64,000 nucleotides of DNA from Hygrophila difformis (lineage: Eukaryota; Streptophyta; Magnoliopsida; Lamiales; Acanthaceae), in the NCBI GenBank assembly GCA_030278955.1, contig JAOANR010000012.1:1-64000 (forward strand), written 5' to 3'. The notes beneath the pieces were generated by a model. It ran no database searches and was not told where the DNA came from. It was given only the letters and a program-made list of their open reading frames with translations. This document shows positions 38,073 through 49,490 of the stretch, piece by piece; within the stretch, counting starts at the first letter, position 1, and each line of letters starts with the position of its first letter. A program made the translations under genes and the position numbers.

Positions 38073-41058
38073 ATGAATGCGATTAGCATGTCGTTGAATG
38101 CGTCGGCAACGTTTTCAGATTCGAGTTCTGCATCCAATGGTACTTTTTAGCATTTTCGAATGTTGAGTATTTTTATCGCAGATCGTCGTTTTTGATTTTA
38201 TGTATGTTTTTTGAGTTTTGAGTTCTTCTTTGATATGTTTCTCTTTTTTTGTGTTTTCTGAAGTTTTATATCTATATGTTCATTTAAGCGTCAAAACGTT
38301 TGTACATGTGATTATGAGGGACAGAACTATTATATTTTCATCGATACAAGCTTAGCATTTTCAGCGATAACTGTCTAGCGTTTTTGAGTTCTTCTTTGAT
38401 ATGTTTCTCTTTTTTTGTGTTTTCTGAAGTTTCATATCTATATGTTCATTTAAGCGTCAAAACGTTTGTACATGTGATTATGAGGGACAGAACCATTATA
38501 TTTTCATCGATGCATGCCCAGCATTTTCAGCGATGAATCACTAGCATTTTCAGCGATAACTGTCTAGCATTTTCAGCGATGGACATTAAGCATTTTAAGC
38601 GATGGTTTATGTCAGCTACGTGTATTTATTATTTTAATGGGAATTCTTTGTTTATTTCTTCACAGGTAACATAAATTGGAGTGAGTTAAGTTTTGTTACA
38701 GCTGATGATGCGTTTAGTTTTTATTGTGATTATGCTCATAGTTTAGGTTTCTCGGTAAGGAAAATGTATGAGAGACCAAAGCCACATGAAGTTGATAGAT
38801 TGTTCTATTTACAATATGCGTGCAATAAGGAAGGATTTCGTCGTGGTTGTTTGTTGGATAGTGATTCATCTTGTCGTTCTAAGGGTCTGAAATTTCGTAG
38901 GAGTGATGAAACCCGAACTGGTTGTGAAGCAAAGGTGAGGTTACATTATAAAACTGATGAAAAAGTTTATAGAGTTGTGTTTTTCTGTGGTGATCATAAT
39001 CATGATCTGCATGGACCATCAAGGAAGCATATGTTGAAATCGAATAGAAGAGTTGATGAGTTACACAGTGTTGTTGCTGGTATACATGAAGAAGTTGGAT
39101 TGTCATTGAAATCATCGTATGACTTGTTGAGTATGGGTGCTGGAGGTAGTAGACTTGTAGGATTTTTAAAGGACGATTTGAAGAATGCACTTGTTAGAAG
39201 GCGGCAAAGAAATTTAAAAGTAGGGGATGCTGGTGTTGTATTGAAGTATTTCTCTGAGAAATGTGTCAGTAATCCATTTTTCTTCCATGAGTATGATCTG
39301 GATGATGATGAGAGAATTACAAATATCTTTTGGTCGGATGCTGAAATGAGGATGGATTATCAAGCTTTTGGTGATAGTGTGGCCTTTGATACAACGTATC
39401 GGACAAATAAAAATTACAGACCATTAGCTGTTTTTGTTGGATTCAATCATCACCGACAGACTTCTATTTTTGGAGCTGCATTGATGCTTGATGAAACTCA
39501 AAGATCATTTGAGTGGCTTTTTAAAACATTTTTTAAGTGTATGAGGGATAAGGCACCTCAAACGATTTTCACAGATCAAGATTGTGCGATGGCACCGGCA
39601 ATTAGGAAAATTTTGCCTAATACCTATCATGCTTTATGCAGTTGGCACATTATAGAAAATGCGAAAAAAAATTTGAGTCAACTGTACACACCAAGGTAAA
39701 TATTTAGTTATTTTTACTTTCAATTGTTTTTTCGATTTGGATATTGATATGTACATGTTGAACTCATTTTTTTAGGTTTGATAAGCTATTTCATCATTTG
39801 GTATATGATGTGAGGACAGAGATGGAATTTGAGGTGGAATGGGAATACATGCTATCAACTTGTTTCTCACAATCTGAACATAGGTGGTTGTCGACTACTT
39901 ATAATTTGAGAAGTCAATGGTCCGCTGCTTGGGTTAAAAATCATTTTACTGCAGGAATGAGGACTACTCAGCTAAGTGAATCTTTTAACTCAGTTGTGAA
40001 ACGGTATGAATAAATTTCATTTTCAGTGATAGTTGAATAGTTATTTTCAGCGAGGCTATACTGTTTTGATCAGCGAGAGAGTTCTATATTTTTCAGCGAT
40101 GTGTGTTTGCTTTATGTAGTTGAGAATTTGATTTTCACATCCCCATATTGTGTTGACATTTCACAGGTTCTTAAGGCCAGTTGATAACTATGTTGAGTTC
40201 TTTGCACATTTTGAAAGGGTTGTGGAGTCAAGGAGGGATAATGAACGGATGGAAGATTTTAAGGCAGATGATAGACAAGTTTCTGCCAGGTTTATTATGA
40301 ATCCACTATTGAAATATATAGCTGAGAAGTATACACCAAATGTGTTCAATATTTTCAACAATGAGTATGATCTGTCATTTGGGTATGTGGTTGAGCTTCA
40401 ACCAAATGCATTAATTTATCGTGTTTGCAAGAGAGAAGATGCAGATTCAAAGATGATTGGTGATCATGTCAATGTTAACATTGATGATGGTACAATTGGA
40501 TGCAGTTGCAATATGTTTGAGAATATGGGGATTTTATGTTGTCATGCTCTGAGGGTGATGGATGTTCTGTCAGGAAGTGGAGCAAAAGTGTTTCATACTA
40601 TTCCAGATAAATATATTTTGCAGCGGTGGTCAAGGAATGCAAAATGTGATATTAGTTATGTTGATGTTGGTGTTGGAAAAGAAACAAATGTGGTCAATGC
40701 AGCATCTAGATACCGGAAATTGTGTGGCTTGTTTTTGAAGTCAGCAATTGTGTTGTCACGAAATGAGGATGCTTGTGAATCGTTTATGTATGACTTTGAG
40801 ACATTGATGAAAACAAAGTATGACAACATTGATATTAACAAAGAGTCGGGTAATTTCTAATCAAAGACATATTTATGTTTTTGCTTTTTTTGAAATTAGT
40901 GTTTCTCAATGTTTTTGTTTTTTTTTTTTGCAGAGATTGGAAGTACATCAGATTACTCAAATTTGCATTTAAGGGAAAGAGAAACGTGTAAAGGGCGGAA
41001 GAAATCGAACAAGAGAATGGTCTCTATTTCTGAAGCTGTTCGGAAAAGAAAGAGTTAG
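38073..41058 (+). CDS. FAR1/MULE transposase, 710 aa, 5 exons
   Basis: Exons 38073-38139, 38666-39695, 39776-40003, 40167-40849 and 40934-41058 join in phase with GT-AG introns to 711 codons without a stop. N-terminal FAR1-type zinc-binding region (about residues 28-136, with GCEAKVRL and a DHNHDL His pair). MULE DDE domain with Asp in VAFDTTYR (about 264), Asp in FTDQDCAMA (about 326), the CSWH motif (about 347-350), and an acidic residue in the EMEFEVEWEY stretch as likely Glu. SWIM zinc finger C-x-C...C-x-H at about 554-568. A basic tail (RKKSNKR, RKRKS) may direct nuclear import. It should bind the element's ends and catalyse cut-and-paste transposition. The first intron is packed with CAGCGATG motifs. 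Domesticated FAR1/FHY3 genes are related, but the TE context favours a transposase. Confidence 0.88.
38355..38605 (+). repeat. Forward CAGCGATG motif cluster, transposase intron 1
   Basis: Four copies of TTTTCAGCGAT(G/A) at about 38360, 38526, 38549 and 38571 and one TTTTAAGCGATGG at about 38595. All are forward and interleaved with a duplicated cassette of about 135 bp (38215-38350 and 38383-38518). Confidence 0.85.
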
Positions 41059-41159
41059 AACATCGTAAACGGATGCAGAAATGAAGATTTTTATTTTTTT
41101 AGAAATGACATGAAGTGTATTGATCATTAATATTGTATTGATCGACTTAGTTCAGTGCT

Positions 41160-41600
41160 AACTGATGCAATTCAACGATGATTACTTATATACGAAAGCG
41201 ATGATCGTTATGCAATTCAGCGATGAAAGTTAGTTTTAATAAAAAAAATAACCGTGTAGTATTTAATAAGAAAATGTTACAATGTCTCAGAAAATCGCGT
41301 AAAGAATACAATTCAGCGATGGTTACCTATTGAAAAAAGCGATCGTCATAGTGCAATTCAGCGATGGAGATGAGTTAATAAAAAATAACAGTGTAGTAGT
41401 TAATAAAAATTTAACAATGTTTTCAGAATTCGCGTAACGTCTAGTAACGCGATTAATAAAAAATCACCGTCTAAGTAATTAATAAGAAATAACCGTCGAG
41501 ATTTCACCGCGTAGTATTTAATGTCAATTTAACCGCCAATTTTCAATTTATCACTGTCGATACTTTCTCTAGGGCTTTTTCAGCGATTTAGCGATTCTCT
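41160..41600 (+). repeat. Forward CAGCGATG motif cluster between transposase and Ulp1 genes
   Basis: At least four TTCAGCGAT copies plus AAAGCGAT and TTCAACGATG variants in the intergenic region. They lie upstream of the DUF1985/Ulp1 gene's ATG. Confidence 0.8.
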
Positions 41601-43543
41601 GCGTCTACGGCGAACGGCGATTGTTTTTCTACGGCGAACGATGATACTTTACTTTTTGTTATCAAGAATGGCTGAAAAAGTGCATACTCAGGTCTGTTGC
41701 GTTCCATCTAGCATTTGTCTTTTAAATAATATCCTGAACGAGAGTGACGGAGATGGGAAGAAAGAGTTTATTCACGATACTTGCTTCAGTTGTCTGCTTA
41801 TGTTCAAAATGTGCATGCTCAAGGTTGATCCTGTTATAACTTTGATTAATCAGTGGAGCATTCAGGAGGAATGCTTTATTATTGATAAAAACCGTCGATG
41901 GAGGTTTACAGATGAAGACATTCATAAAGTATATGGTTTGCCATGGGGAGTCGATAAATTTATAATAGATTTGAAGAATAATGAAATTGGTTATGATTTT
42001 GCTGATGAATTTTGTGAAAAGTATTCTCTTATTACGAATAAGAAGGAGCCTAATCGGATACCTGTTAAGGATCTTAGAGCTATTTTAGAGAATACGGAGA
42101 ATACTGAAATTCCATTGGATGACTACTGGAGGATGTATGTTTTGTTTGCTCTGCAGAAAGTCTTTACTCCTAACTCAGGGAGGGTTGTAAACAAAAGGTA
42201 TCTTCAGTTTCTTAGATCTCCGGAAGAAGCTTTAAGGTACAATTGGTGTCTTCATATTAGACAATTTCTTATCAAATCTCTGAATGAGTATAAGGCAAAA
42301 TTGGATAAGGGAACCAGTGCTCAAGCACGCCCCTGTGGAGACCTGTTTTGCTTAATGGTAATTTTAATTTTGTGTTTTTTATGCAATTTATATTTGTTAT
42401 GTGATATATATTGTTGATTATGGTCATTGTTTGTTGATTATGTATCTTGTTTGTTTTTGTTTTTTTCAGCACATGTTTTTTGATTTCTATGAGCGTGAAG
42501 AGCTTCATTTGGTTGGATTTACTTGTAAAAATGATCGATACTTGGAGATGGTTGATATCTGGAAGGTTTTTCCTAATGCAAAGTATCCAGATATTGACTT
42601 TAAGAAGAAATCGAGGGCTGCGAAAAGGACTGTGGAGGAAGATGACGATCGACTTAGCACTTTTGTTTCTGGTCTAAAGAAGAAAAGGAGGGGTGGGAAA
42701 GAAGTGGAAGATGAGCGTTTAAATTCTACTGCAAATGAACCAACTGCCAATCTTTCTAGGAGTGTGGATGGAGGAGGAGATGAGCAGTTAGGAGAAAATG
42801 TGGATTTGAATGCTAGTGGAAATGAAGAAGCTGCCAATCTTTCTAGCTTGCAGCCTATGTATTCACCTGTTGTCCATGAAGCTAATGCAAATGAGACAAC
42901 TGATTCTGAACCAGTTGTTCATCTTTCTGATCACACAATGGACTCTATTGTGAACATTGCTTGCCAATATATGGATGCTGATGCTTCAGGCAATGTTGAT
43001 CCTCTCATAGAAGCATCCAGAAATGATGTTGAACCTTCCCCACACCCCCCTTGTGATCAAGATGCAGGTGAACTGTTGATTAATGTGGGTCGACGTCGTG
43101 AAGGAGAACAGTCAAATAATCTTGATATAACTGCAAGCGAAGGAGAAATCTTGATGGGTATATTAGCAGGAGCAGGAAATGTTGTGATGAGTCAAGGGGG
43201 TCCGGAGGTGACAAGTTTGCTGGAAGGAGGTGATGTAGATGCTGGGAATGTAAAAGATAAAACTGAAGAGAGAGTTGCCCCGGACACTGAAAATTTACCT
43301 GAAAATGTACCGAAGGTAGTTTTATAAATTTTATACTTCATAATATTTTTTGAAGGTAATTTCTGACATTCTTTTTTCTTTTTTGCTTTTTCTGTGTTGT
43401 TTATTTTTATTGCAGAGATCTTTATTTCGATTCCGAATCCCTTTCAGTTTCGATTCCTTGAATGTATGTACAGTGACAAAATGTTTGCTATAGGGGTTAC
43501 TGTAACAAAGTGTTTTGATATATTTTTCTTGTGTGATTTTTAG

Positions 43544-43895
43544 TTAGCACATGATGGGGCTAAGAAAGATGTAGCACATGATGGGGCTGAGAAAGATGCA
43601 GCACATGATGTGGCTGAGAATGCAGAGGTACTGTAATAGTTTTCAACGATGGTTTCTGTGTTTTTCAGCGATGATATTTACCACATTTCAGCGATTTGGA
43701 TATGGTGATTGATATATTTTCTTGTGTGACTTTAGTTTTTAATAGTTTTTAGCTATATCAATTGTGATGTAACAAAATGTTTTGATATATTTTCCTTGTG
43801 TGATTTTTTAGTTAGCACATGATGGGGCTAAGAAAGATGTAGGACATGATGGGGCTGATAAAGATGCAGCACATGATGTGGCTGAGAATCCAGAG
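43544..43895 (+). repeat. Duplicated exon unit inside the DUF1985/Ulp1 gene
   Basis: Exons at 43544-43627 and 43812-43895 are both 84 nt, near-identical, and encode LAHDGAKKDVAHDGAE-type repeats. The flanking intron halves (each with TTTTTCAGCGATGATATTTACC) are duplicated too, giving a tandem unit of about 268 bp. Confidence 0.9.
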
Positions 43896-44245
43896 GTACT
43901 TTAATAGTTTTCAGGGATGGTTTCTGTGTTTTTCAGCGATGATATTTACCACATTTCAGCGATTTGCATATGGTGATTGATATATTTTCTTGTGTGACTT
44001 TAGGTTTTAATAGTTTTTAGCTATATCAATTGTGATGTAAATAGAGGTATTTTCTCTAAATTACTCTAGTATGTGTATAGATGCATGGAAAAGATATGCC
44101 AACCTTTTCTTTGGGCTTATCCGAGAATGAGAATGTTGTAACAGATGAGAATCCAGAGGTATGTCAATAGTTTTCAGCGATGATTTATATGTTTTTCAGC
44201 GATAACACTTTTCATATTTCAGCGATGATTGATATATCATCTGTA
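43640..44245 (+). repeat. Forward CAGCGATG copies in Ulp1-gene introns
   Basis: Three successive introns each carry two to three copies of TTTCAGCGAT(G/T/A) or its close variant, at the same positions relative to the exon. Confidence 0.85.
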
Positions 44246-45661
44246 ATTTTCAGGAACAAGCTAAGACAGTTGATAGAGCTAAGACAATTGAGAAATTGAA
44301 GGAGAAGTATATGCCTCCTAGAGTGATGATGATTGATCTCCAGCCTATTGAAAAATGCAACAAGTTTACATTCATGGAGATGAATTATACCCGATTTAAA
44401 GAATATCCAGAATTTCAGGCGTCATATACCTGTACTCCAGAAGAGTTGAATGTGGCTGTTTGGGCTATCATTACAAATATTCTAGGAAAGGTTGAAGCGA
44501 AGAACACGATTGTTTATGATGATAAATAAATGAACTTGTCCAAGCTTGACATTGAAACACTGAGGGTTGATAGTGATATTGCGGATATTGTTATAAACTG
44601 TTACGCGAAAGTGATCAACCGTCGTGAATTCGAAAGAGCCAATGGGAAACCAATGCTGAAATATTGTTTTTCATCATTATTTGCTGTGAGTCTGATATAT
44701 ATATACATACATATATATATATATATTTAACTTCTTTTTGATGCATGATATGTTGTATCTTTTGAAACAGACATTTGCAGAGGCAGAGGTGGATGCAGAT
44801 TTACCATTAAAAGATGGTGCAGAACTTGTTGATACATTCGTGAAAGATTTCAAGTTTTTTTCCTGAAGAAATGATTGATGTGGTGTTGAATGCAGAGAGT
44901 GTAATATACATTTTTGTTTTGATAATTTTGTTTATATTGTTGATCATTTTTAGATTCTAATTATATGTTTTCTCAATGTTCCAGTTCTTCTTCGCATATT
45001 GTCGACAAAACCATTGGGTTGCTTTTTCTGTTGATATGAGAAAGAGAAGAATTTTTTACTTCAACAGCAAGAATGTTGAAGGCGGGTGGACAGCTGATTA
45101 TAATGTTTTGAATAGGATATGGTATAACTTGAGGATGCTGGGAAATACACTGATGAAATCTGAAAAATGGTTTGCATCATATCGTATGCTTTTCTCACCG
45201 TTTGCAGAGCAGAAAGATGAGCACAGCTGCGGTGTTTTTGTCATGTCATATATGGATTATTGGGAAGGATTAATTATGGATGACGTTGGCAGAAATGAAG
45301 AACAAAAGGTATAATCTGGCAAAAAGAGCCAAGGTCTGCGCTGAAATATTGATGTCAGATGTCAATCAAAAGAAAGATTTTGTGCTAGCAGAAGTGAGTA
45401 GAGAGATGCAGTTGGTTGCCCAGCATAGTCAGTCATTTGAGGTAAAGAAACCAGCACCACCTAAGCCAAAAAAGGGTCGGAAAAAGAAACAATGATGATA
45501 TGAAGTGTTTTTGATGAATGAATGAACTTTTTTTTTATGCGATGGATGACATCGCTTAAATGTAAATGTAATTTTTTCGTTGCTGAAATGTACATTGTTT
45601 CATCTCTTAAATGTCTATTGTTTAATCGGTTATATATATTGCACTTTTTGTGATCGCTTAA

Positions 45662-46216
45662 ATGTACATCTCTTTATTCTTACATGGGCATTGTAAATTA
45701 TGGAGTATTATTCTCAATTTGGCTTATTTGGAGCGATTCGGTCAGGTTGGGATAGCTGAAAAAGGAACTGATGTGGATCCTGAACATGCTGAGCACATCA
45801 GACTTCTAAGGGAAAAAGTGCTACATGAGATAACGCGTAAGAACTGGCCAGTGCTGAGAAAGAATGCAAGACAGTACAGATTGATGAACAAGGCTGAGGC
45901 AGAGGAGTATCTGAAATATGATCTGGCACAAGATATGTCTTATTTAAAAGAAGCACTGGAAAGAGACATGGTGTCCGCCATGATGGAGCGTTACAGAACT
46001 TCTTATCTCGAACTCCTCATGGAAATGGATCAGAAGGCCCTGGATTATTGTAACACAGGAAATAAAAAGAAGATCATGCATTATGATTACAAATTCAGAA
46101 GTCTAATCTGCAAACGTATAAAAGGAGCATGGGAACTGATGCTGGTGAGCATCACCAATCCACAATTTGTGAGAGATTACTTGAGGTTTGTACATAAACA
46201 GTTTGGCCAAAAGTAG
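45662..46216 (+). CDS. Unrecognised 184-aa MULE ORF
   Basis: Open frame immediately downstream of the Ulp1 gene. From about residue 30 it reads as a charged, helical protein (DPEHAEHIRLLREKVLHEI, YLKYDLAQDMSYLKEALERD, KKKIMHYDYKFRSLICKR) ending FVHKQFGQK. The first 28 residues look non-coding in composition, so the true start or an upstream exon is uncertain; an AG acceptor precedes codon 29 (GTTGGGATAGC, about 45746). I recognise no family. It may be a separate MULE gene or an extra exon set of the Ulp1 gene. It is flanked by inverted motif copies (CATCGCTTAAATG) at 45540-45660 and forward copies from 46260. Confidence 0.5.
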   Translation: MYISLFLHGHCKLWSIILNLAYLERFGQVGIAEKGTDVDPEHAEHIRLLREKVLHEITRKNWPVLRKNARQYRLMNKAEAEEYLKYDLAQDMSYLKEALERDMVSAMMERYRTSYLELLMEMDQKALDYCNTGNKKKIMHYDYKFRSLICKRIKGAWELMLVSITNPQFVRDYLRFVHKQFGQK

Positions 46217-46259
46217 AAGAAAACAGTTTGTGAAAACGTTTGTAGATGTGATTATCAAT

Positions 46260-46870
46260 TTTTCAGCGATGGTTATTCAGCATTTTAAGCGATGGTTATT
46301 TATTCTTTTCAGCGATGTATATGTATTCTTTTCAGCGATGTGTATATAGCATTTTTCAGCGATTTGTATATGAGCATTTTATGCGATTTTATGTATGTTT
46401 CTGAGTTCTGAGTTGTGTTGTGATATGTTTCTCTTTTTATGAGTTTTCTGAAATTTCATATTTATACATTCATTTAAGTGAGTTCTGAGTTATGTTTGTA
46501 CATGTGATTATCAGCGATGTCAAGAGCAATTTTTCAGCGATGTGTCCATGGCATTTTAAGCGATGGTTTTATATGTTTTTCAGCGACAGAGAGCAAGCAT
46601 TTTAAGCGATGGTGATAGATCGTCGTTTTTGATTTTGTATGTATGTTTCTGAGTTCTGAGTTATGTTGAGCGATGGACATCAAGCATTTTGTGATATGTT
46701 TTCTCTTTTTTTGAGTTTTCTGAAAATTTCATATTTATACATTCATTTAAGCGACAAAATGTTTGTACATGTGAATATAGCATTTTAAGCGATGGTTCTA
46801 TATTGTTTTCAGCGATGGTTGTTAAGTATTTTAAGCGATGGGTCTATGTTGTTTTCAGCGATGGCAGGAA
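46260..46870 (+). repeat. Forward CAGCGATG/AAGCGATG array upstream of the 185-aa ORF
   Basis: The densest forward cluster, with about nine CAGCGA copies and about five TTTTAAGCGATGG copies alternating. It also carries pieces of the transposase intron-1 cassette (around 46400-46500 and 46620-46775). Confidence 0.9.
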
Positions 46871-46958
46871 ATATATTTCATTTTTATGGAGTGGCCTAAA
46901 TGAAATGGGCCTAAATAAAATTAAATGGGCCTCGGAAAATTTTTTAAACTGTGAGCCT

Positions 46959-46966
46959 TATAAAAG
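46959..46966 (+). promoter_or_regulatory. TATA box of the 185-aa MULE ORF
   Basis: TATAAAAG lies 65 bp before the ATG at 47031, with two AAATGGGCCT words (TGGGCC, a common plant promoter element) at about 46908 and 46923. This is convincing promoter architecture for the next gene. Confidence 0.65.
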
Positions 46967-47030
46967 GAATCACATTCATTTCTCGAATCTTCATTTTTAA
47001 ACCGTTTCTCAAAACCCTAATTTCTCAAAA

Positions 47031-48099
47031 ATGTCGTCCAAAAGAAGATACACGGAAGAGAGTTCCAGTCGCACATCCGACTTGTTGACACAATGCTGGG
47101 AGATGTTCGGGAATTATCTGAAGGATACACATCCGACGTGTGACAATGCGCGCGGACTGAATGATTTAATAGAAAAAATGTTAAACGCTGGGTATGTGCC
47201 GACGAAGCATCGGGATATTCTTATTGAAACACAGGTATTTCTTATTGAAATTACAACTGAGTATGCTTAGGAACCTTTTGATTAATGGTTTAAATTGTTT
47301 TATGGTTTTAATGTTTAGAATGGTTTTTGGTTGGAATTTTTTTGAACTGATTTATGGTTTTTAATGCTTTTTTGAACTGATTATAGTTGTTCTAGGGTTA
47401 CGAAATGTTTCAGTGTTTATGTTTGAACTGTTTGAACTGATTATGGTTGTTCTAGGGTTATGAGTTGTTTAAGTGTTTTATGGTTGTTTTAGTTATTAAT
47501 TGTTTTTTACTGATTATTGTTGTTTTAATGATTTGTTTTGAACTGATTATGGTTGTTTTTTAGTGATATGAATTGTTTTTGTACTGATTATGGTTGTTTT
47601 AGTGATTTGTTTTGAACTGATTATGTTTGTTTTTGTACTGATTATGGTTGTTTCAAAAAATTATTTCAGTGCTACGAATTGCTTTGTATCTTATATTTAC
47701 ATCTTATATGTTAATAAGCTATCTTTCTTATATGTTGAAACACAGGAATTTCTGTTGAAAATTATAACTGAGTATCATGATATTGAGGCTGCTGAAAGAT
47801 CATATAACATCATGTATCCCCACTTCGAAGCTCTGGAAATTCATATTGGTGTCCTCCAAAATGAAGGCACATCTAATGGTGGTGATGTGAACAGACGTTC
47901 ATTTGATCCCACACCGCTGCGTGAAATGTCGAAGCATTATCGCAGCGTTAAAATCTCATTTGCAAAGACTCCAGGGCAGTTGATTGAACGGAAAAAGGCT
48001 TTTATAAATATGTGGGAAGATCTGCTTCATAGGCTTAGGGCGATGCATCAAGCCATCTTTGAGCCTTCTCAGGAGTCTCCTCCCCCTGGCGATGTTTAA
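47031..48099 (+). CDS. Unrecognised 185-aa MULE protein, 2 exons
   Basis: Exon 47031-47234 joins exon 47746-48099 in phase (558 nt, no internal stop). It begins MSSKRRYTEESSSRTSD and is helical and charged throughout, with WEMFGNYLKD, IEKMLNAGYVPTKHR and MWEDLLHRLRAMHQAIFE. It ends in a Pro-rich tail (ESPPPGDV). No known domain is recognised. It has its own TATA box at 46959 and lies between a forward motif array (46260-46870) and an inverted array (48370-49490). The exon 1 end (GAAACACAG) is repeated at the intron's acceptor (about 47737-47745), a sign of internal duplication. By position it could be an accessory transposition protein comparable to VANB of VANDAL elements, which is a guess. 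Confidence 0.65.
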
Positions 48100-48364
48100 T
48101 ATGTTTCGAATGGTTTTTTTAAAACTGATTTGGTGATGTGTTTATAACTTTGAATGGTGGTTTTGTGACTTGTTTTACTGACTTTTTGAATGGTTTTTGT
48201 GATGTTTTGAGACTTTGAATGGTTGTGTTGAATGTTTCGAACTGATTGAATAGTTTTATGACTTGAATGGTTTTAGTGTTGAATGTTATTGAATGAAATT
48301 TTTTGCTTGGAATGAAATGTTATTGAATGAAATGATTTATGAATTGTTTCAGTGATTATGGTTT

Positions 48365-49490
48365 TATGATGTATCGCTGAAAAGTATAGAGTGACCTCGC
48401 TTAAAGGAATAGATTTTCATCGCTGAAAAGTTATAACATATCTGCAAAGTGTATTAGTATCTTGAAGAATACAGTTGTACTTCATCGAGAGTGTAGCATT
48501 ATTTTCAAGTCATCGCTGAAAATAATGCTACACTCTCGCTGAAATGAACCACATTCCATCGCTGAAAAGAATGACGTTGTATCGCTGAAAATAATGATAC
48601 AAATTAATATATTTTGTGTCAGTAATATGTTTTAATTAGGAATTAATAATTTCGTTAAAAATAAAAACATATGATGTATCGTTGAAAAGTACATCGTGAA
48701 CTCGCTTAAATAGTTTGTTAGTCATCGCTGAAAAGACTACGTATTCATCGTTGAAAAGATATAACATCTCTGCAAAGTGTATTAGTATTTTCACAAGTCA
48801 TCGCTGAAAATAATGGCACATTCTCGCTGAAATGAACTACATTATATCGCTGAAAAGAATAACTATGTATACTCTGAAAATAATGATACAAATTAATATA
48901 ATTCGTGTCAGTAATATGTTGTAATTAGGAATTAATGATTTCGTTAAAAATAAAAACATATGATATATCGCTGAAAAGTACATAGTGAACTCGCTTAAAG
49001 AGTATATCATTCATCGCTGAAAAGAGTACGTATACATCGCTGAAAAGATATAATATCTCTGCAAAGTGTAGTATCTCGACGAAAACAATTGCACTTCATC
49101 GAGAGTGTACCATTATTTTTCAAAAGTCATCGCTGAAAATAATGACGCACTCTCGCTGAAATGAAAGGATATCCATCGCTGAAAAGAATAATGTTGTATC
49201 GCTGAAAATAATGATACAAATTAATATAATTTGTGTCAGTAATATGTTGTAATTAGGAATTAATAATTTCGTTAAAAATAAAAACATATGATGCATCCTG
49301 CATTCTGTTACATTCTCGCTGAAATGAATAACATTCCCTCGCTGAAAAGAATAAATTTGTATCGCTGAAAATAATGGTACACTCTCGATGAAATGAAGCA
49401 TAGTGATGTATCGCTGAAAAGAATAATGTTTTAATTAGGAATTAATAATTTCGTTAAAAATAAAAACATATGATGTATCGCTGAAAAGAA
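48365..49490 (-). repeat. Inverted CATCGCTGAAAA array with 3.5 higher-order units
   Basis: About 17 copies of ATCGCTGAAAA, plus CTCGCTGAAATG and CTCGCTTAAA variants, all inverted relative to the left arrays. The array itself is built of units of about 290-330 bp that restart at about 48365, 48673, 48965 and 49290. Each ends in AATTTCGTTAAAAATAAAAACATATGAT-like sequence. Confidence 0.92.
48486..48538. other. Perfect 22-bp inverted repeat (hairpin)
   Basis: Arms 48486-48507 and 48517-48538 are perfectly complementary (left arm begins CGAGAGTGTAGC) with a 9-base loop AGTCATCGC that itself contains the motif core. A decayed counterpart lies at about 49099-49156. Confidence 0.9.

Larger units (their letters stand above)
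41641..45495 (+). pseudogene. DUF1985-like / Ulp1 (C48) protease gene of the MULE, with lesions
   Basis: Segments 41641-42357, 42470-43315, 43416-43463, 43544-43627, 43812-43895, 44081-44158, 44254-44685, 44771-44900 and 44985-45495, all joined by phase-0 GT-AG introns. The N-terminus (residues about 20-100, including RWRFTDEDIHKVYGLPWG) resembles the DUF1985/plant-mobile-domain type found in transposon Ulp1 genes (pattern-based, moderate certainty). The middle is acidic and repetitive. The C-terminus has Ulp1 catalytic blocks NHWVAFSVD (His) and DEHSCGVFVM (Cys). Breaks: TAA at 44527-44529, one extra T in a run at 44855-44861, and a frameshift near 45270-45280, after which a basic tail (KPKKGRKKKQ) follows. 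Start may be 41641 or 41668. Such proteins are SUMO-protease-like or anti-silencing factors. Confidence 0.8.

Noticed and set aside
48365..49490. CRISPR-like array (regularly recurring short repeat with unique spacers)
   Set aside because: Plant nuclear context, irregular spacing, degenerate motif variants and a higher-order tandem structure; it is a transposon repeat array.
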